Origin: Seriola aureovittata
Taxonomy: Eukaryota; Chordata; Actinopteri; Carangiformes; Carangidae
Direction: 5' to 3'
Assembly (NCBI RefSeq): GCF_021018895.1
Contig: NC_079364.1
Coordinates: 2,846,401-2,910,400, forward strand
DNA length: 64,000 bases
In this document: one piece after another, positions 1-12,009 of the stretch
Numbering within the stretch: the stretch's first letter is position 1
Layout: every line of letters starts with the position of its first letter
Notes under the pieces: generated by a model
The model's database searches: none
Told to the model about the DNA's origin: nothing
The model's input: only the letters and a program-made list of their open reading frames with translations
Translations under genes and position numbers: made by a program

Positions 1-60
1 ATAGATTATAGCTGTCAAAGGAGCTCAGGCAGTGATTTTGTTTAATTACATTGTTCTTTA

Positions 61-85
61 AGAGAGAGAGAGAGAAAAAAAAAAA
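61..85. repeat. (AG)n followed by poly-A
   Basis: Seven AG dinucleotides run directly into an 11-12 base A tract. It is simple sequence, possibly the tail of a decayed retroposon, but no body of an element is recognisable upstream. Confidence 0.8.
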
Positions 86-2074
86 TCTTGTTATGGGTTT
101 AAATTAAGTTATACCACAGATGTGTAAATGAAACAGTAATTTAATTTACATGTGTGTTAAGTCAGATAATTGAATGATTGAGTGTATCTGCCGAAGTGCA
201 AATCCTCTCAAAATAACACTGCAGTCAAAAAAAAATAAAAAATCCTGGCGTATTGACTAAATTGTCAAAGTTACAGATACAATTTCTAAGGACACCAGCA
301 TTTTCTCCTCATAAAAATTCTGTTCCTCTCAGACCAGAACTGTAGACATCACAGCATAAATATGGAGGTGCAAAATTAGAAATGAAAACAAAGCTGTCGG
401 AGACGAGAATCAGCTAAAAAAGAAACGCAAACAAAAACTTCAGCTTCTGTTCAGTGAAGAAGAATATTAATTTAACACCAAACCTCACACATAGTCTTGC
501 ACCTTACAATCGATAATGTGGATTTGTGATTTTAAAATAAGAGTTTGCTGCACAGAATTAATTCAGCCTCAAATTGTTTAGGTTTAAAGTTTTGGTGTGA
601 TTTGTTTAGCGCCACTTACCCTGACCTGATGCATCACTCTGCTGAACTAGAACTAGTTGCAGGCATGACCTCAATAATGTTTGTCTCTATCAGTCTTCTC
701 TCTCCCAACTGCGGTACATTGTTTGGCTGTGTGCCACGCTGAGCCTCTCGCAGGTTAATACATGTCCTCAAACCGTCTCCTCTGTGGCCACACTTTTGGG
801 GAAGGACGTGTGTTTCAGTTTATTGTGTTCAAGAGAGGGACGATTCCTCTTTAGTTGAGTCACAGTCGATGCATTTAATGTCTCAAAAAAAGAAGAATAA
901 TGTCCGTCTCCTGTCTTTGTGGTTGGTACAGAGCAGGAGTCAAGATGTGTGTGTGTGTGCGTAGCTTAGTTTAGCATAACAACAGGAGACAGGGTGGATC
1001 AGCCAGGCTCTTTCCAAAGTGAAATAATGAGCATATTATACTCCAAATTATTCACTGATTAAAGATCATATCTATTTAACAGAGGTAGAAAAGTTCCTTG
1101 TTGGGGCCTTTTTTTCTTGGCAAACAACAAGAGAGCACAGCTTGATGAAATGTTGCCATCACAGTGAGGTTGCCAGGTTTTGTACCGTCGTACCTTTACT
1201 GAGATCAGAACCTGAATAGTCTGTTACTTATTTGGAGTTTCCATATTTTAAGTAGTTGCCTGGTACAAGCTGCTAAGAGCAGACAAACCTTGATGTCTTC
1301 CTCTGGTGTATCTATGTTCAGAGCATGCAGCCAGTTTCAGTTGGTCCAGCTTGTTGAATGGAAGTCTGTAAAACATAACAGGACTGGATTTTAAAAACTA
1401 GATTTGTACAATTAATTGGGATTTTTATTTGCATTGCAAGATAACGTACATCTGTGGTAAATATTGTGTGTGCCGTGGGTTACTTGTTGGAAATGGTTCA
1501 GTCAGGGCTTCATGGTGTGTAAAATGTGGAAACAAAAAAAAAAGGAAATTAAGAAGTAACATCAGTGATAGCTGCTGCATTAGCCGCGTGTAGGAAGTGG
1601 ACTGAACAGTGTGTGGATTCCACTTCCACTCAGTCTGACTCTGCCAAGGAGCCAACATCTGCCAACAGCTGTCTGTGGATATCAGGCTGATGTCTTGTCA
1701 ACACAAACAGTGCAGATGAATTAGTGAGCAGCCCTTCAGTTCCTGTCCTGTGTTCAGACTCATCATTAAAGTGGATGTGCCGCAACTCAGTTGAAGCCTC
1801 TGCTACTGACAGTCCATGTCCATAATGATGACAGACGTGTAAGTGGTGCATGTTTTTATTGTTGTTGCTCAGTTGTATTGCACATAGAGTCTTTGAATAA
1901 ATAGAGGAATTTTGCATTTTGCCAAATAAAATAAACGTGTTCACTTTGAACATTTTATAGTCGAGGAAACAACAGTGTCGTTCACCTGTTGAATGTTGAA
2001 ACTTTAATCTCCCAGGATTTATTCTGAGAAATGCTTTACACAACATTTTCTGATGTAAACGTCTCATCAAGAGT
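86..2074. other. Stretch without recognisable gene
   Basis: AT-rich unique sequence. The longest open frame (minus strand, 1630-2088, 152 codons) shows no domain, signal peptide or compositional bias that would support coding. A short interrupted TG run lies near 947-962. No RNA gene or repeat family was recognised. Confidence 0.5.
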
Positions 2075-2107
2075 TGAATCAAATCCAAATCAAATCAAAT
2101 CAAATCA
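2075..2107. repeat. (AAATC)n pentanucleotide repeat
   Basis: About five imperfect AAATC/CAAAT units in tandem. On the other strand this reads GATTT, which resembles the short tandem tails of fish LINE 3' ends, but no LINE 3' UTR is evident next to it. Confidence 0.7.
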
Positions 2108-2157
2108 GAGCAGGTGATCTTGACAATATCCAGCCCCAGTATCTCCAGACCTCCTCC

Positions 2158-2441
2158 TTTAAAGGAGCTATTTGTACGTTTTGCTATTGCTTCCTAGCTA
2201 ACGTTAATATTAACAGCTGTTTACTTACCAGTCTAGAAGAAACACTGTGAGTTCAGCATCAAACTTCGTTCCTTCACTCACCAACATCTGTCTCCAGAGG
2301 TGGAAACAAACACCAATGTTAACTCGTCTCTCTGTCACATCTTTTGTTCTCCTGAAGTTAGCACGCTAACTAGCTAGCCTTGGCCTGTCTCGTCACTTTC
2401 ACCACCTGCTCCCGGCTAGAAACCACGTTCGACAGCAGAGA
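2158..2441. repeat. Possible interspersed repeat with GCTAACTAGCTAGC motif
   Basis: The segment runs from TTTAAAGGAGCTATTTGTAC through CTAGCTAACGTTAATATTAA to GTTAGCACGCTAACTAGCTAG. The wording resembles non-autonomous fish transposons rich in GCTAAC/GTTAGC that I know from memory. No terminal inverted repeat or target duplication could be fixed, so family and borders are uncertain. Confidence 0.3.
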
Positions 2442-2469
2442 AAATTTACAAATATACCTATAACTATAA

Positions 2470-2508
2470 TAATATATATATATATATATGTATATGTATG
2501 ATATATGT
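2470..2508. repeat. (AT)n microsatellite
   Basis: An AT dinucleotide tract of about ten units, extended by ATGT-containing imperfect units. Confidence 0.75.
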
Positions 2509-2928
2509 AACTACTGTATAGTTTCCAACATCCCTTTGAAATAATATTTAAAATAAATATAGATGAAGTTGAATGGTCTGTGATAATAAATAAACAGACT
2601 GTTTCTAACTTTGGGGCAAAAGACAGTCGCATATGCGCCATGTTTGTTCACGCAGACAGATCACATCAGACCAGTGAGACAACTTTAACCATTTTTAATG
2701 AGACAAATGAATGAACATAAAATCAAATTGAGAATTAAAGGGAGACAAATGAACCAGTCCTGATTAAAAGATGCAACACTGAGACAGAGGCTTTTCCAGA
2801 TACAGGAAACCATTCTGTAGCATTAACATGAATTATTACTCACTGTGGTAATGACATGCACAAAGCAAATTCGGATAAAACTCTTACTGGGCTTTTAGAT
2901 AAAGATCAAAGGCATCAAAATCTCTCCC
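2509..2928. other. Stretch without recognisable feature
   Basis: AT-rich unique sequence between two microsatellites. Nothing recognised. Confidence 0.5.
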
Positions 2929-2964
2929 ACACACACACTCTCACACACACACACACACACACAC
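2929..2964. repeat. (CA)n microsatellite
   Basis: About 17 CA units, interrupted once by CTCT near 2939-2942. Confidence 0.9.
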
Positions 2965-4549
2965 CCTGCGTTTCAACTGAAGCTCTGAGCCACAGAGGGC
3001 CTCACACAGGAAGAACTTTAGGAAGGGCCTAAATATGAGGTGATGCAATCGATCCGACACCTCCTTCAATAGGTGTGATTGGAGAAGCTAACTACTCGCT
3101 TTTGGAAATTTTTTTATTTTTCCTGCATGAAGCCCCATCGCTCGTGCCGCCCCCCTCCCCCCTGCGCCTGGTGATGAGGGTGCAGTGGGCATTAAAGGGC
3201 TGCTTTGAACAAAAAGATTCAGTATGAAAAGGAATGGGATATTAGGCACCATGAAGGGATCGCAGAGCCACGGCTTTGCCTCCCCTTGAAGCTGTCATAT
3301 AATTAGATAAAGGTAGGCGCTCAGCTGCGAGTCCATCCCCGTTGAGAATTTCCTGCGACCCACAGGTCGGCTCACAGACAGAGCGGCAGGGGGAATGCAA
3401 GATGTTTCCACCTTCATGTCAAGGTCACATCACCTCGCAACAAAGAATGAAAGAAAGGAGGGACACTGAGAATATTGTATGAGGACAATTTGATGATAAA
3501 AAAAAAAGGGGGAGGATATGAATACATGTCTGTGAGGTGAAAGCAGACACATTGAAGTTGTCTCCCCCCCCCCCCCATGCAGTCAGTTTGAAAAGAAAGT
3601 CGGGGGTAATGCTAACCTCCACGGCATTGGATATTTTCTTTTATCAACTTCTTCCTAACAGTGAAATGAGAATTTATTTATAAAAGCCGTGCAGTGAGGC
3701 AGTGTGAATGAGGAATATTTGGTTAAAAATTTCTTGACATGTGTAATCTCTCACATCTCTGCAACTGCTGTTCTCTGAGAGCGATCGATGTAATGCTCAC
3801 TGAAATATCTTTATCTAAAAATCTCAAAATATAAATGTTCTTTGCCTCAAGTCAGACATCCCGCGTACTTCAATCGGTCCCGGAGCCTGACATGCTTTAA
3901 TAAGCATAGGTGCACATTTTCCTCTTTCAAATCTTTTGCCTCTTTCTGACCCAGTTTTCACAAACCGTGTGTGATATACTGACAGGCAAGCCCCTCCGCT
4001 GCGCTACACAAATGCTGTGAAACTTTCCAAAAAATTGCGATTGGGCGATTTGTTTTCTTTGGTTAAGTGATACAAAATCGTGGATATTCAGTACAGTAAA
4101 CTTTCAAAATCTACCCCCTAAAACACAATCGCTCGCATCAGATTTATCAGTTAAGTTTATGCGTGAATTTGAGCGACGACAAAACCGAAAAGAGCTTCTG
4201 TGATGGCGACGATGAGGATGCTTCGCTTGCCGGAGATGATGGAGCGTTTATTTGAAAGTTCACCCTTCAACGATCTTAATTTAAGTTGTGTGTTGCTAGA
4301 AAACAGATCCACATCCCCAGCGCCCATGAAATGATCTGTTATTTATTGTTGTTTGAGTTCATGATATTGTGCTGGTAGATGTTGTTTTTGTGATTGAAAG
4401 AATCTTGCAGTACATTATTTAAAAACTCGCTCTCCACGATGAAAGAATTATTCCTTTATTCAATAACTTCATAATTTAATTTGAGTGAGTTTGAATTTAA
4501 TTTAAATGAGTAAATGTTGACTAAAAGAAAACAGAGGTACACAAGTATA
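2965..4549. other. Unique sequence with a CpG-dense patch
   Basis: No gene is recognised. 3100-3420 is less AT-rich than its surroundings and contains a TAATTA homeodomain core at 3300-3305 followed by GATA, so it could be a conserved non-coding element. A 13-C run lies at 3564-3576. From about 4130 to 4255 there are roughly twelve CpGs in 125 bp, unusual for this neighbourhood. All functional readings are inference. Confidence 0.35.

Positions 4550-4591
<42 letters not shown>
4550..4591. repeat. (GAT)n trinucleotide microsatellite
   Basis: About 14 uninterrupted GAT units. On the minus strand it reads as a poly-serine-like run inside a short chance open frame. Confidence 0.95.
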
Positions 4592-4592
<1 letters not shown>

Positions 4593-7001
4593 GGGCAGAG
4601 CGGGACAGAGAAATGTGTTCTCTGAGAATCTTTGAGAAATCCATTTCCATGGAGTCTTAAATCTCAGTTAAATCATTGGAAAAATAATCCAAAAACAAGC
4701 TTCTTTTCCTTTTTATTGAAGCACAGGGCTTAAATGTAAAATATTTGCTCAGTATTGATTTTTGTATCGATCGCCAAACGTTGCTGACCTCTATTAATGT
4801 GACAGTTCTCATGCAAATTGACCAACAGGGTTGTTAGAGGCTTTTCACGCCTTGGACTTGCTAGAACCGACGAAGCAGAACCAAAAACATTATTGATGGT
4901 TCTGTTCACCAGTGTAGCAGAGCACTGGATACTGCAGCATCTACACTGAATGTGGTCCTCATTAATGTTGAGCCATGTCTTCACATCTTTTTGTGAAAAA
5001 AGGGTTGTAGACGTAGACGACCAAGAAGAAAAAAAAAGAAAAGGAAAAGAAAGCTTACAAAAAACAATGGGGCGCCACTGCTCTTTTTATGCCTGGTCTT
5101 CTAATAATGATCAAAAGATCTCTCTCTGGAAGATCTCTTATTGGCAAGGGATTGAGAACCGTGACTTCTCTCCCTAAACTTACTGATCTCCCTCCTTTTG
5201 TTCTTTAAAGTTTGCCTGGTTCAGACGGCACACGGAAATAGAAAGCTGAAATAAAAGTGACTTTGCTCTGAGAATAATTTTTCTGTTATTTAAACACAAA
5301 AACGTGTTATTTTTAGGAGAAAACCCAGACTTCAGTCGCTGCAGTGGAGTCTAATTTGAGGGGAAAATGTTAGGCAGACTTTAAACTGTGCAAGAGAAGG
5401 AGCCAAAAGTTTTCACAAGGCATCGCAAGAGAGGATCTGTCTGTCTTTTGATGAGTTGCGTCTGCTGCTTAAGGTGTGGTTAAGTTAAGGGAACTTAACG
5501 TTACTTGGTTAAAAACCCGTCCTGTTAGTTTCGTTGTGCTCCACTCAGCTGCCTGGTCTGTTTCGTATGTATCAGCTCATAACCGTAGCGTTTATGGTTG
5601 TATTGATCTCCAAATGTGACAGACCCCACCCCCTCCCACCCATATGTGCATGAGAATAGATCTGGATTGCTGTAACTATTCCTACTCTTCACTTTGGCCC
5701 CCGAAGCTTTTCACCTGCAGCACGACTACTCTGTCAGAGCTGAGAGACAAAAGTTAAAGTCTATTTAAGGCAAACTTCCTTCCCCTTGATTCCCTGGACA
5801 GTCGTTCCCTGCGGGGCTGCAGTGGATGGATACCTTCCAGGAGTCATGTGTAGGTTTGCTGTTGTTAACCAGCCTTTACTTCTCAAGTGAATTTGTACTT
5901 TTCATATTTGACAGCTGGAGTATTTATGAGGTTTGTGGTTTTGGGACACAAATAATTTGGCAGAAACCTGCTCCGTCTCTGTGTTTGGATTATATTTGTG
6001 CATGGTTGACATCTCTGAGTCACTCCAACTCCTTCTATTGTGCCGCAGTCGTCCTTGATTTGTTCCTGTCTTATGAGACACTGAGCAGAGTTTGTGTCTG
6101 CGTTTATCCAGGAAAGAAACAAGTGATGCGTGAAAGCTTTTAGATTTTCTCTGACAGATCCTGGAAGGACCGAGCTGGGGCTAATAGCATCAGAATGGAC
6201 ATAAGTACACTGAGTGTTTCTCAGAGGATGGTTACCACAGTAGAGGTGCTGGGAGGAGAAGTCTGAGGAGCACAGCTGTGTCACCGGTTGAGCTAAAAGC
6301 TGACGAGGTCTAGGTACAAATACATACATGGTTTGTGTTGTTATTCGTCAGCCAGCCAAACTAGAGATCTGAGGAGATGCAAGTGTAAGATATGGCTGCA
6401 ATGATTACAACTACAGTCGGCAGCTCACCTAAAGGTAGCGACATTATTTGCCTCAGCTGCGTCCAAACAAATGTGTATATGCAAAGATAAGATGGATATC
6501 TCCCAGCACCACCCTGGGCATGCTTCGCCACACAATGTGGATTCCTCCTCCAATTCAAAGTCCGTTTGTGCAGCATTTTCAACCACCAGTGCAAACGAGC
6601 TTTAATTTACCCGTGAACGGTTTGCAGGTTGTAAGTTGGGCAGTATATTACTTTTTCATATGGAAGCAGCCAGGGCGAGATATGCTCTTGGTATAGTTTA
6701 TTTTAAGTCATTCGTATCCATTTTCAACTTTTGAATATCATATCATATAATATTAAGTTTTCAGGTGCAGCCATTCAAATTAGCATAGATATCATGGTGA
6801 AATGATTTAAATTCCAGCATTAGTAGCATCAATCAGAACTCTCATATATTCAGCTTGGTGCTGAAAAGTACAGAAGAGCTGGAGAAGTCTGTTGATAAAA
6901 GTAATTAAAGCTAAAGTTATAAAAATGATTTTCTTTCAAATGATTGTCTTCCCTCCCACATTGTGTGAACGTGGCATAATCAGCCAGAATAACAGAAGAC
7001 A

Positions 7002-7003
<2 letters not shown>
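4592..7003. other. Stretch without recognisable gene
   Basis: Mixed unique sequence. Two mutually antisense open frames overlap here (plus 5826-6143, 105 codons; minus 5883-6329, 148 codons). Neither has a recognisable domain, and at most one could be coding, so both are treated as chance. No repeat family was recognised. Confidence 0.45.

Positions 7004-7037
<34 letters not shown>
7004..7037. repeat. (TG)n microsatellite
   Basis: Seventeen uninterrupted TG units. Confidence 0.95.
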
Positions 7038-7039
<2 letters not shown>

Positions 7040-7554
7040 CTTCACGGTTGAAGGAAAACGGTGTTGACTTTTGGTAGAGAACAGGACTTTGTGGCCTGAC
7101 CTCTGACCTTTTCACGGCAGCTTTTGCTAAACGATAAGAACATCTCACCGGCTCTTTCCTCGGGTACTGAATGAAAACAGATTTGTTTTCAGCGGCAACA
7201 ACAATGTATAAATTCAGCCTTGATGATACTGTAGGCCCCTAAAAGAGCTCTGTGGGCTGCACCTGACTTAGCATTTTTTCTTTAAGCCTGCATTGAATTC
7301 AGTGGCTTGGTAATATCTTCTGAACAATGTTATTGAAGGAAAAAAAGCGTCCTTCAGTATTCCTCCTAAATGGAACATGCTCTAAAGCTTTTAACCTTTT
7401 GTTCAAGGAGTTAAAAATATGATCATAATGTCGGCAAACACTGACTGAAGGATTATTTGAAATATTTTCAAGGAATGTGAATCAAATAAAGAAGAGTGGA
7501 GTAGATTTTACTGTTAGAATCACATCTCAACATGCTCAGATTTTATTAAGTAAA
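7038..7554. other. Stretch without recognisable feature
   Basis: AT-rich unique sequence leading into the hAT-like remnant. Nothing else recognised. Confidence 0.45.
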
Positions 7555-7771
7555 TGCCGCAGATACCGATCATCTGTGGGTGAAATGTGCCGATCCACGG
7601 CTGATACCGAACATTTTTTGGCACGTGTTGCAGATGGCGTACGTCATATCACAGTGCTTCTCCCAGCCGCAGACACCGGAGTATCAATCACAGGGGATCG
7701 TTTCTTTTTAAAGGATTTTTAATGAAGGTCAGCTGATAATGATCGAAGGCCGATCGATCGGGGCGTCGCTA
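7555..7771 (+). mobile_element. Remnant of a hAT-like non-autonomous DNA transposon
   Basis: The segment is rich in CCGATC/GATACCGAT motifs and ends in CGATCGATCGGGGCGTCGCT. It resembles the 3' ends of fish hAT-type elements, which finish in a GATCGATCGG-GGCG-CCCTA-like sequence (recalled, not searched). No matching inverted terminus was found upstream, so the copy appears truncated at its left end. An 81-codon open frame at 7477-7722 crosses it and is not coding in any recognisable way. The locally high CpG density is explained by the element. Confidence 0.4.
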
Positions 7772-7923
7772 ATAAAAATTAATCAGTTATGAGTAGAAGC
7801 TGGTCCTCTGTGTCAAAAACCATATTCAACAATGCAAAACTGTCATTGACTTTATCATTGTTATTAATAATATAAATATAATTGAATCATATACAATACA
7901 ACAGTATGTACAGCTGTTCCTGG

Positions 7924-7941
7924 TCTCTCTCTCTCTCTCTC
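7924..7941. repeat. (TC)n microsatellite inside LINE tail
   Basis: Nine TC units at the start of the 3' UTR of the LINE fragment. Confidence 0.85.
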
Positions 7942-7980
7942 CTCAGCCCGGTCGGGCGAGGCAGACGGCTGTGTCTGAGG

Positions 7981-8005
7981 CCCCCCCCCCCCCCCCCCCC
8001 CCCCC
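7981..8005. repeat. 25-base poly-C run
   Basis: An uninterrupted run of 25 cytosines within the LINE 3' tail. Such a run could fold as an i-motif or G-quadruplex, and its length is likely to be unstable and hard to sequence. Confidence 0.95.
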
Positions 8006-8104
8006 ATAATATTGTATGGTTCCTGACCTTACTCTGTGAAGTGCCTTGAAATAATGTATGTAACAATTTGGCGCTATAAATATAAAGCCGTATTGAATTG
8101 AATT

Positions 8105-8708
8105 CATTTGCCCTGCAGCCTAGTTCCTCCTCACTTGCATTATCCTGTGTTGGCTGAGAACGGAGCTCTGCTTACCGCCCGCTCTCCTGATGGGAAATGC
8201 TTGTATTGTATAAGAAGTGTCTGTAAAGCTAAGACGCACTATATCCGCAGCCACTCTGGAATGCTGGGAAAATCCCCTGTGGATATTTGATGCTGTGTAT
8301 CCCCACAGTCAGTAACAGTAAGTCAGACTCTGGTGGGCAGGGGTTATGTCAATCCTCTCCCTGCTAGTTTTTTCGAGCAGCTGGTGGCTCCATTCAGGGG
8401 GGAAAGTATGTAATAATAACTAAGATAGATGCTTCAATTTATTATTTGAAGGTCCTGTTGCAGAAGCTGAATTAGGTAGCCACTCGGTGTCCTCAGATCC
8501 TGGGGTATTTATTTATTTTACATAATTGGAGCTATTGTTTGCCGATACAGCGTGGTTCACTAAATGCTGAATGGGCTGTTTCAAGGCAACAAGTTCAGTT
8601 ATTCCATTAGTGTTTGATTGCCAGTACGAAACCCATTCTTACTAAGATTGATGTTACACTTGGAAATTATTTTTCTTACATGGGGGCAGGGTGTGAACGT
8701 AGTATGAT

Positions 8709-8709
<1 letters not shown>
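8105..8709. other. Stretch without recognisable feature
   Basis: Unique sequence with one 60-codon open frame (8108-8290) that has no recognisable domain. Nothing else was seen. Confidence 0.45.

Positions 8710-8747
<38 letters not shown>
8710..8747. repeat. (TG)n microsatellite
   Basis: About 19 TG units. Forms a pair with the tract at 8795-8836. Confidence 0.95.
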
Positions 8748-8750
<3 letters not shown>

Positions 8751-8793
8751 TGCTGGAGATCACTATTTGGAGAATATGCTGGAAGCAGAGTTT

Positions 8794-8794
<1 letters not shown>

Positions 8795-8836
<42 letters not shown>
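8795..8836. repeat. (TG)n microsatellite
   Basis: Twenty-one TG units, separated from the previous tract by 47 bp of unique sequence. Confidence 0.95.
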
Positions 8837-8841
<5 letters not shown>

Positions 8842-11312
8842 CTGTGTTGCATGTTAATCTGTGTGATCAGGATCTACATCCGTCTTTAGATCCTGTTTAA
8901 TTCAAAGCCCTGGTCAGTTGGTCAGTGAGTCTGGGATTATGAAATGTGTAATACAGTGTTACGGGCACTTTGCTCGCCGCTTCAGGAGTGTGAACATAAA
9001 CTCATCTTCTCCAGTGCAGCTTGAAAGCAAAGCACAAACAAAGTTGAATAAAAAAAAATTTAAAAAAGGATGTATTTAGTAGAACAGTGTGTAAATCGGT
9101 TACAACTAGTCGCCTCTTCAGTCAAAACAAAACAAAATCTTGAATCAAAGAAAAACAAAAGACTTGGTCAAAACCTAGTGTTTGTCTATACGTCTATAAT
9201 ATATAAATTAAAGACAAAGACAGACTTTCTTTTGCCAAACATAATTAAATAAAATAAGTGAATAAAATAAAAGTGACTAATGACTAAAACAACATATTTA
9301 ATTAAAAGTCGGGCTGAAAAATGTACATTTTAATTTCAACACTTTGTGGAGACTCTTCCATCAGCACCGTCTTGCAGTCAGTTTCACTGATACGTTGTTT
9401 TGACACACATACAAAATCATAATGGAAGCTGAGAGAATCCACATCCATGTATCAATAAATCGAAGTGAAATTTATAAAATTTAACGCAAACAATCTTAAT
9501 TTTATTTAAAAAAAAAAATAGAATAAAAAAAGCGCCGGAGGTCGAGGTCTTCGTTACGTCCAGGTGGCACCTCCTCACTGCGGACGCTTGCTGGACGGTC
9601 GGAGCTTATTCCATCCCCGATTTAAACGCAAATTACACTTGGCGGTCGTCCAGTCGTGTACGTGCAATTAAAATTAGTTCAGTGTTCGAGTTCATCCGCA
9701 ACCTTTAGGTTCAACAGTGATATCGCTGTACAACACACACACCCTGAAATACCCACGAGACCAATTGTAGCCTGTGTTTTCACATAAGGACATAAAAATG
9801 GCAAAGGAGTCTAGAGAAGAAAAGCACTGTGGGATTTGGTTTGAGGCTTTTGTCACGAATGCAATAAATCTTTAATGAAAAATATGCACAAGCCTATTTG
9901 TGACCGGCGCAGTGATAATTGGTGAAGTATAAAATCACTATATAACACATTTAGTTTCACTGGACGTGTATATTTATGTCTTATCTATTTAGGCTTAAAG
10001 ATAAAATAGGCCTGCAGAATAATTTATAGACTCCCAAGTCAGTCTGTTTCTTTAATGCTTTTCCAGTATCTGCTGAAATACTCGTACATGGATGTATCGT
10101 CCCATTTATCATCAAATTAATAACGAGTTTTAGTTGTTTTGCTGTTTCTGTTCTTATTTAATGTTTAGTCGAAACAAAATCGCCACAAGAAAAGATATTA
10201 AAGAGTATATTAATCCTCTTCTTTGTTGTTGTTCACCATCTTTGTTTCTGTTCTCTCCAAGTAAGGCAACGTTTTAGAGGGTGCCACTTACAACCAGCGG
10301 ATAATATAGCACAGTGTGGAAAGACAAGACGTGCTTTCACGGGGCCTTAAATAATTGGTGCCAAACAGAACTTTCTGGCTTGGTAAATCACACAGTTGGG
10401 GTGATGTGATTAATTGCGTCACCTGTTTTCCAACTAACACACCTTAAATTTAATATTAATCAGGAAAAAAGAGCCCGCTACACATGCGTCTTCATTCCAG
10501 GCATGTCATTTTTTTAATTTTTAGCACCAGGTTCTCAATATATAAAGCAATGAAATGATTATTGTTCAAACAAGTGTTTATAAGATCTGAGTCTTTAGTA
10601 TGATGACTCTGCACCACTGAACCACACTCATCTACATTTATTCTTTTTCTTCTTGCTAATTAAGAAAAAATAGTTGTGATTAGCATTTTATGAATGCACT
10701 GCAAAATTGACAAACAATATGAAATGCACTTTGTGTTTTATTGATTGAGCCCTACACGTTTCCAAAGTTTTCCCAGCTGAAATATTGGGTAAGGCATTGT
10801 TAAGAAAAATAAAGAGGAATAGGAGTTAAGTACATTTGGACGGATGAGTGCAGTTGGATTTGTTATCAGTGGCTTGTTCCAGGACTAATACTCATGCTAC
10901 TATGGGAAATCTTCCCCCTTTTTTTACAGGTGGTTTTAACAGAGTTACATCCTGTTAATAATCCTTTTGTGTGGTCTTTTCAGACATCAAAGGATTAAAC
11001 ACCATCGGCGTAGCCTAGTTTTGGAGGGTTTTATCCAGGGAATGTAAACAGTTACTTTGGGGACATGAGTGTGTAATTGGAATCAACATTTTCATTTTAT
11101 TTATTTATTTTCTTTATACAGTGGGCCCATTTATAATACACCAGAAATATCCTCTGAAAGATTCTGCGAAAACATGAACTTGTCTGCAGCTGCTTTAGAC
11201 AATGCCGCATTCTTGGAAAGGCTGTAACAGGGGGGCGGGTTTGGTCTGCTGTGAGGCTGCAGCACTTTGCAAGGAGGCTAGAACAGTAGACTCCTTGTTT
11301 CCATGGCAACGG

Positions 11313-11318
<6 letters not shown>
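8837..11318. other. AT-rich unique sequence with one CpG patch
   Basis: No gene is recognised. From about 9532 to 9665 there are about 15 CpGs in 135 bp (for example GCGCCGGAGGTCGAGG), against a very AT-rich background. The remainder is long A- and T-rich unique sequence without a recognised repeat family. Confidence 0.4.

Positions 11319-11358
<40 letters not shown>
11319..11358. repeat. (GT)n microsatellite
   Basis: Twenty GT units without interruption. Confidence 0.95.
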
Positions 11359-11361
<3 letters not shown>

Positions 11362-12009
11362 AAGGAGGGGTGCCACGGTGAAGATGCTTGAGGTGAGTTC
11401 ATGATGCAAAATTATTTGACCACGTAATATTCACCCGTACATCTCAAATGTCTGTTCTACATCCCAGCTGTTTTTTATTTTTTTGTTGATTTTTTTAAAT
11501 TGTATTTTTTATTTATTTATTTATTTTTTTGGCATGTGGCCCACACTGTATGTGGCTTTCTTCTAAAATAATTCTTAAGGCTGAACTTTGCTGATGGTAC
11601 ATTCAAGTAGGAAGACTGACATGTCTTATGAGAATTTCTTAACTTTTTTTCCTTCCTCATTATTTCAGAAAGAGGAAGTGCTTTGATCTGTAAGAACAAC
11701 CTCCAGAGAGTTGAGTGTGCGTATGATGCATAATACACTTAAACTTACTGTAGATTCTGAATCTCCAAAAAAACCTCCTCCGAAACTGGTATTATCTGCT
11801 GTGACCTCTATAAAACTAACACACGGGTTCTTTTGTTCACTCATCTGTGGCCTGACTGTAAACCTGCGACGCATTTTGCAGCTGAAACTTAAATATCTCT
11901 ATCCTTTTAAGATTCCTAAAGCAATCATTGATACAATACTAATATTCAAAATCAACAAACACAATCGTTAAAACAGTTACAGGCAGCTAATGGATGGTTA
12001 TTAAGTACA
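11359..12009. other. Stretch without recognisable gene
   Basis: T-rich sequence around 11470-11530 (TTTA/ATTT units) followed by unique sequence. Overlapping open frames on both strands near 11711-11971 are short and carry no domain. Confidence 0.4.

Larger units (their letters stand above)
7857..8104 (+). mobile_element. LINE 3' UTR/tail fragment (L2-like)
   Basis: An AT-rich segment is followed by a (CT)n tract, a CTCAGCCCGGTCGGGCGAGG box, a C run, and finally a stretch like GTGCCTTGAAATAATGTATG, then TTGGCGCTATAAATATAAAG and tandem TTGAA units. This order is typical of 3' ends of L2-clade LINEs in fish, which end in GGCGCTATATAAATAAA and a TTGAA-type tail (from memory). No reverse transcriptase is present upstream, consistent with 5' truncation on insertion. 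Confidence 0.65.

Noticed and set aside
1630..2088. 152-codon minus-strand open frame, the longest in the window
   Set aside because: No recognisable domain, unremarkable composition and no splice signals. Such lengths are expected by chance in 64 kb over six frames.
2075..2107. Interstitial telomere-like repeat
   Set aside because: The unit is AAATC, not TTAGGG/CCCTAA, and only about five imperfect units are present.
5826..6329. Overlapping sense (105 codons) and antisense (148 codons) frames
   Set aside because: Neither shows a known domain; mutual overlap is typical of chance open frames.
8614..8900. Valine/cysteine-repeat proteins from TG tracts (also at 6892, 18155, 18885, 19780 and 61079)
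   Set aside because: These frames exist only because TG dinucleotide runs have no stop codons.
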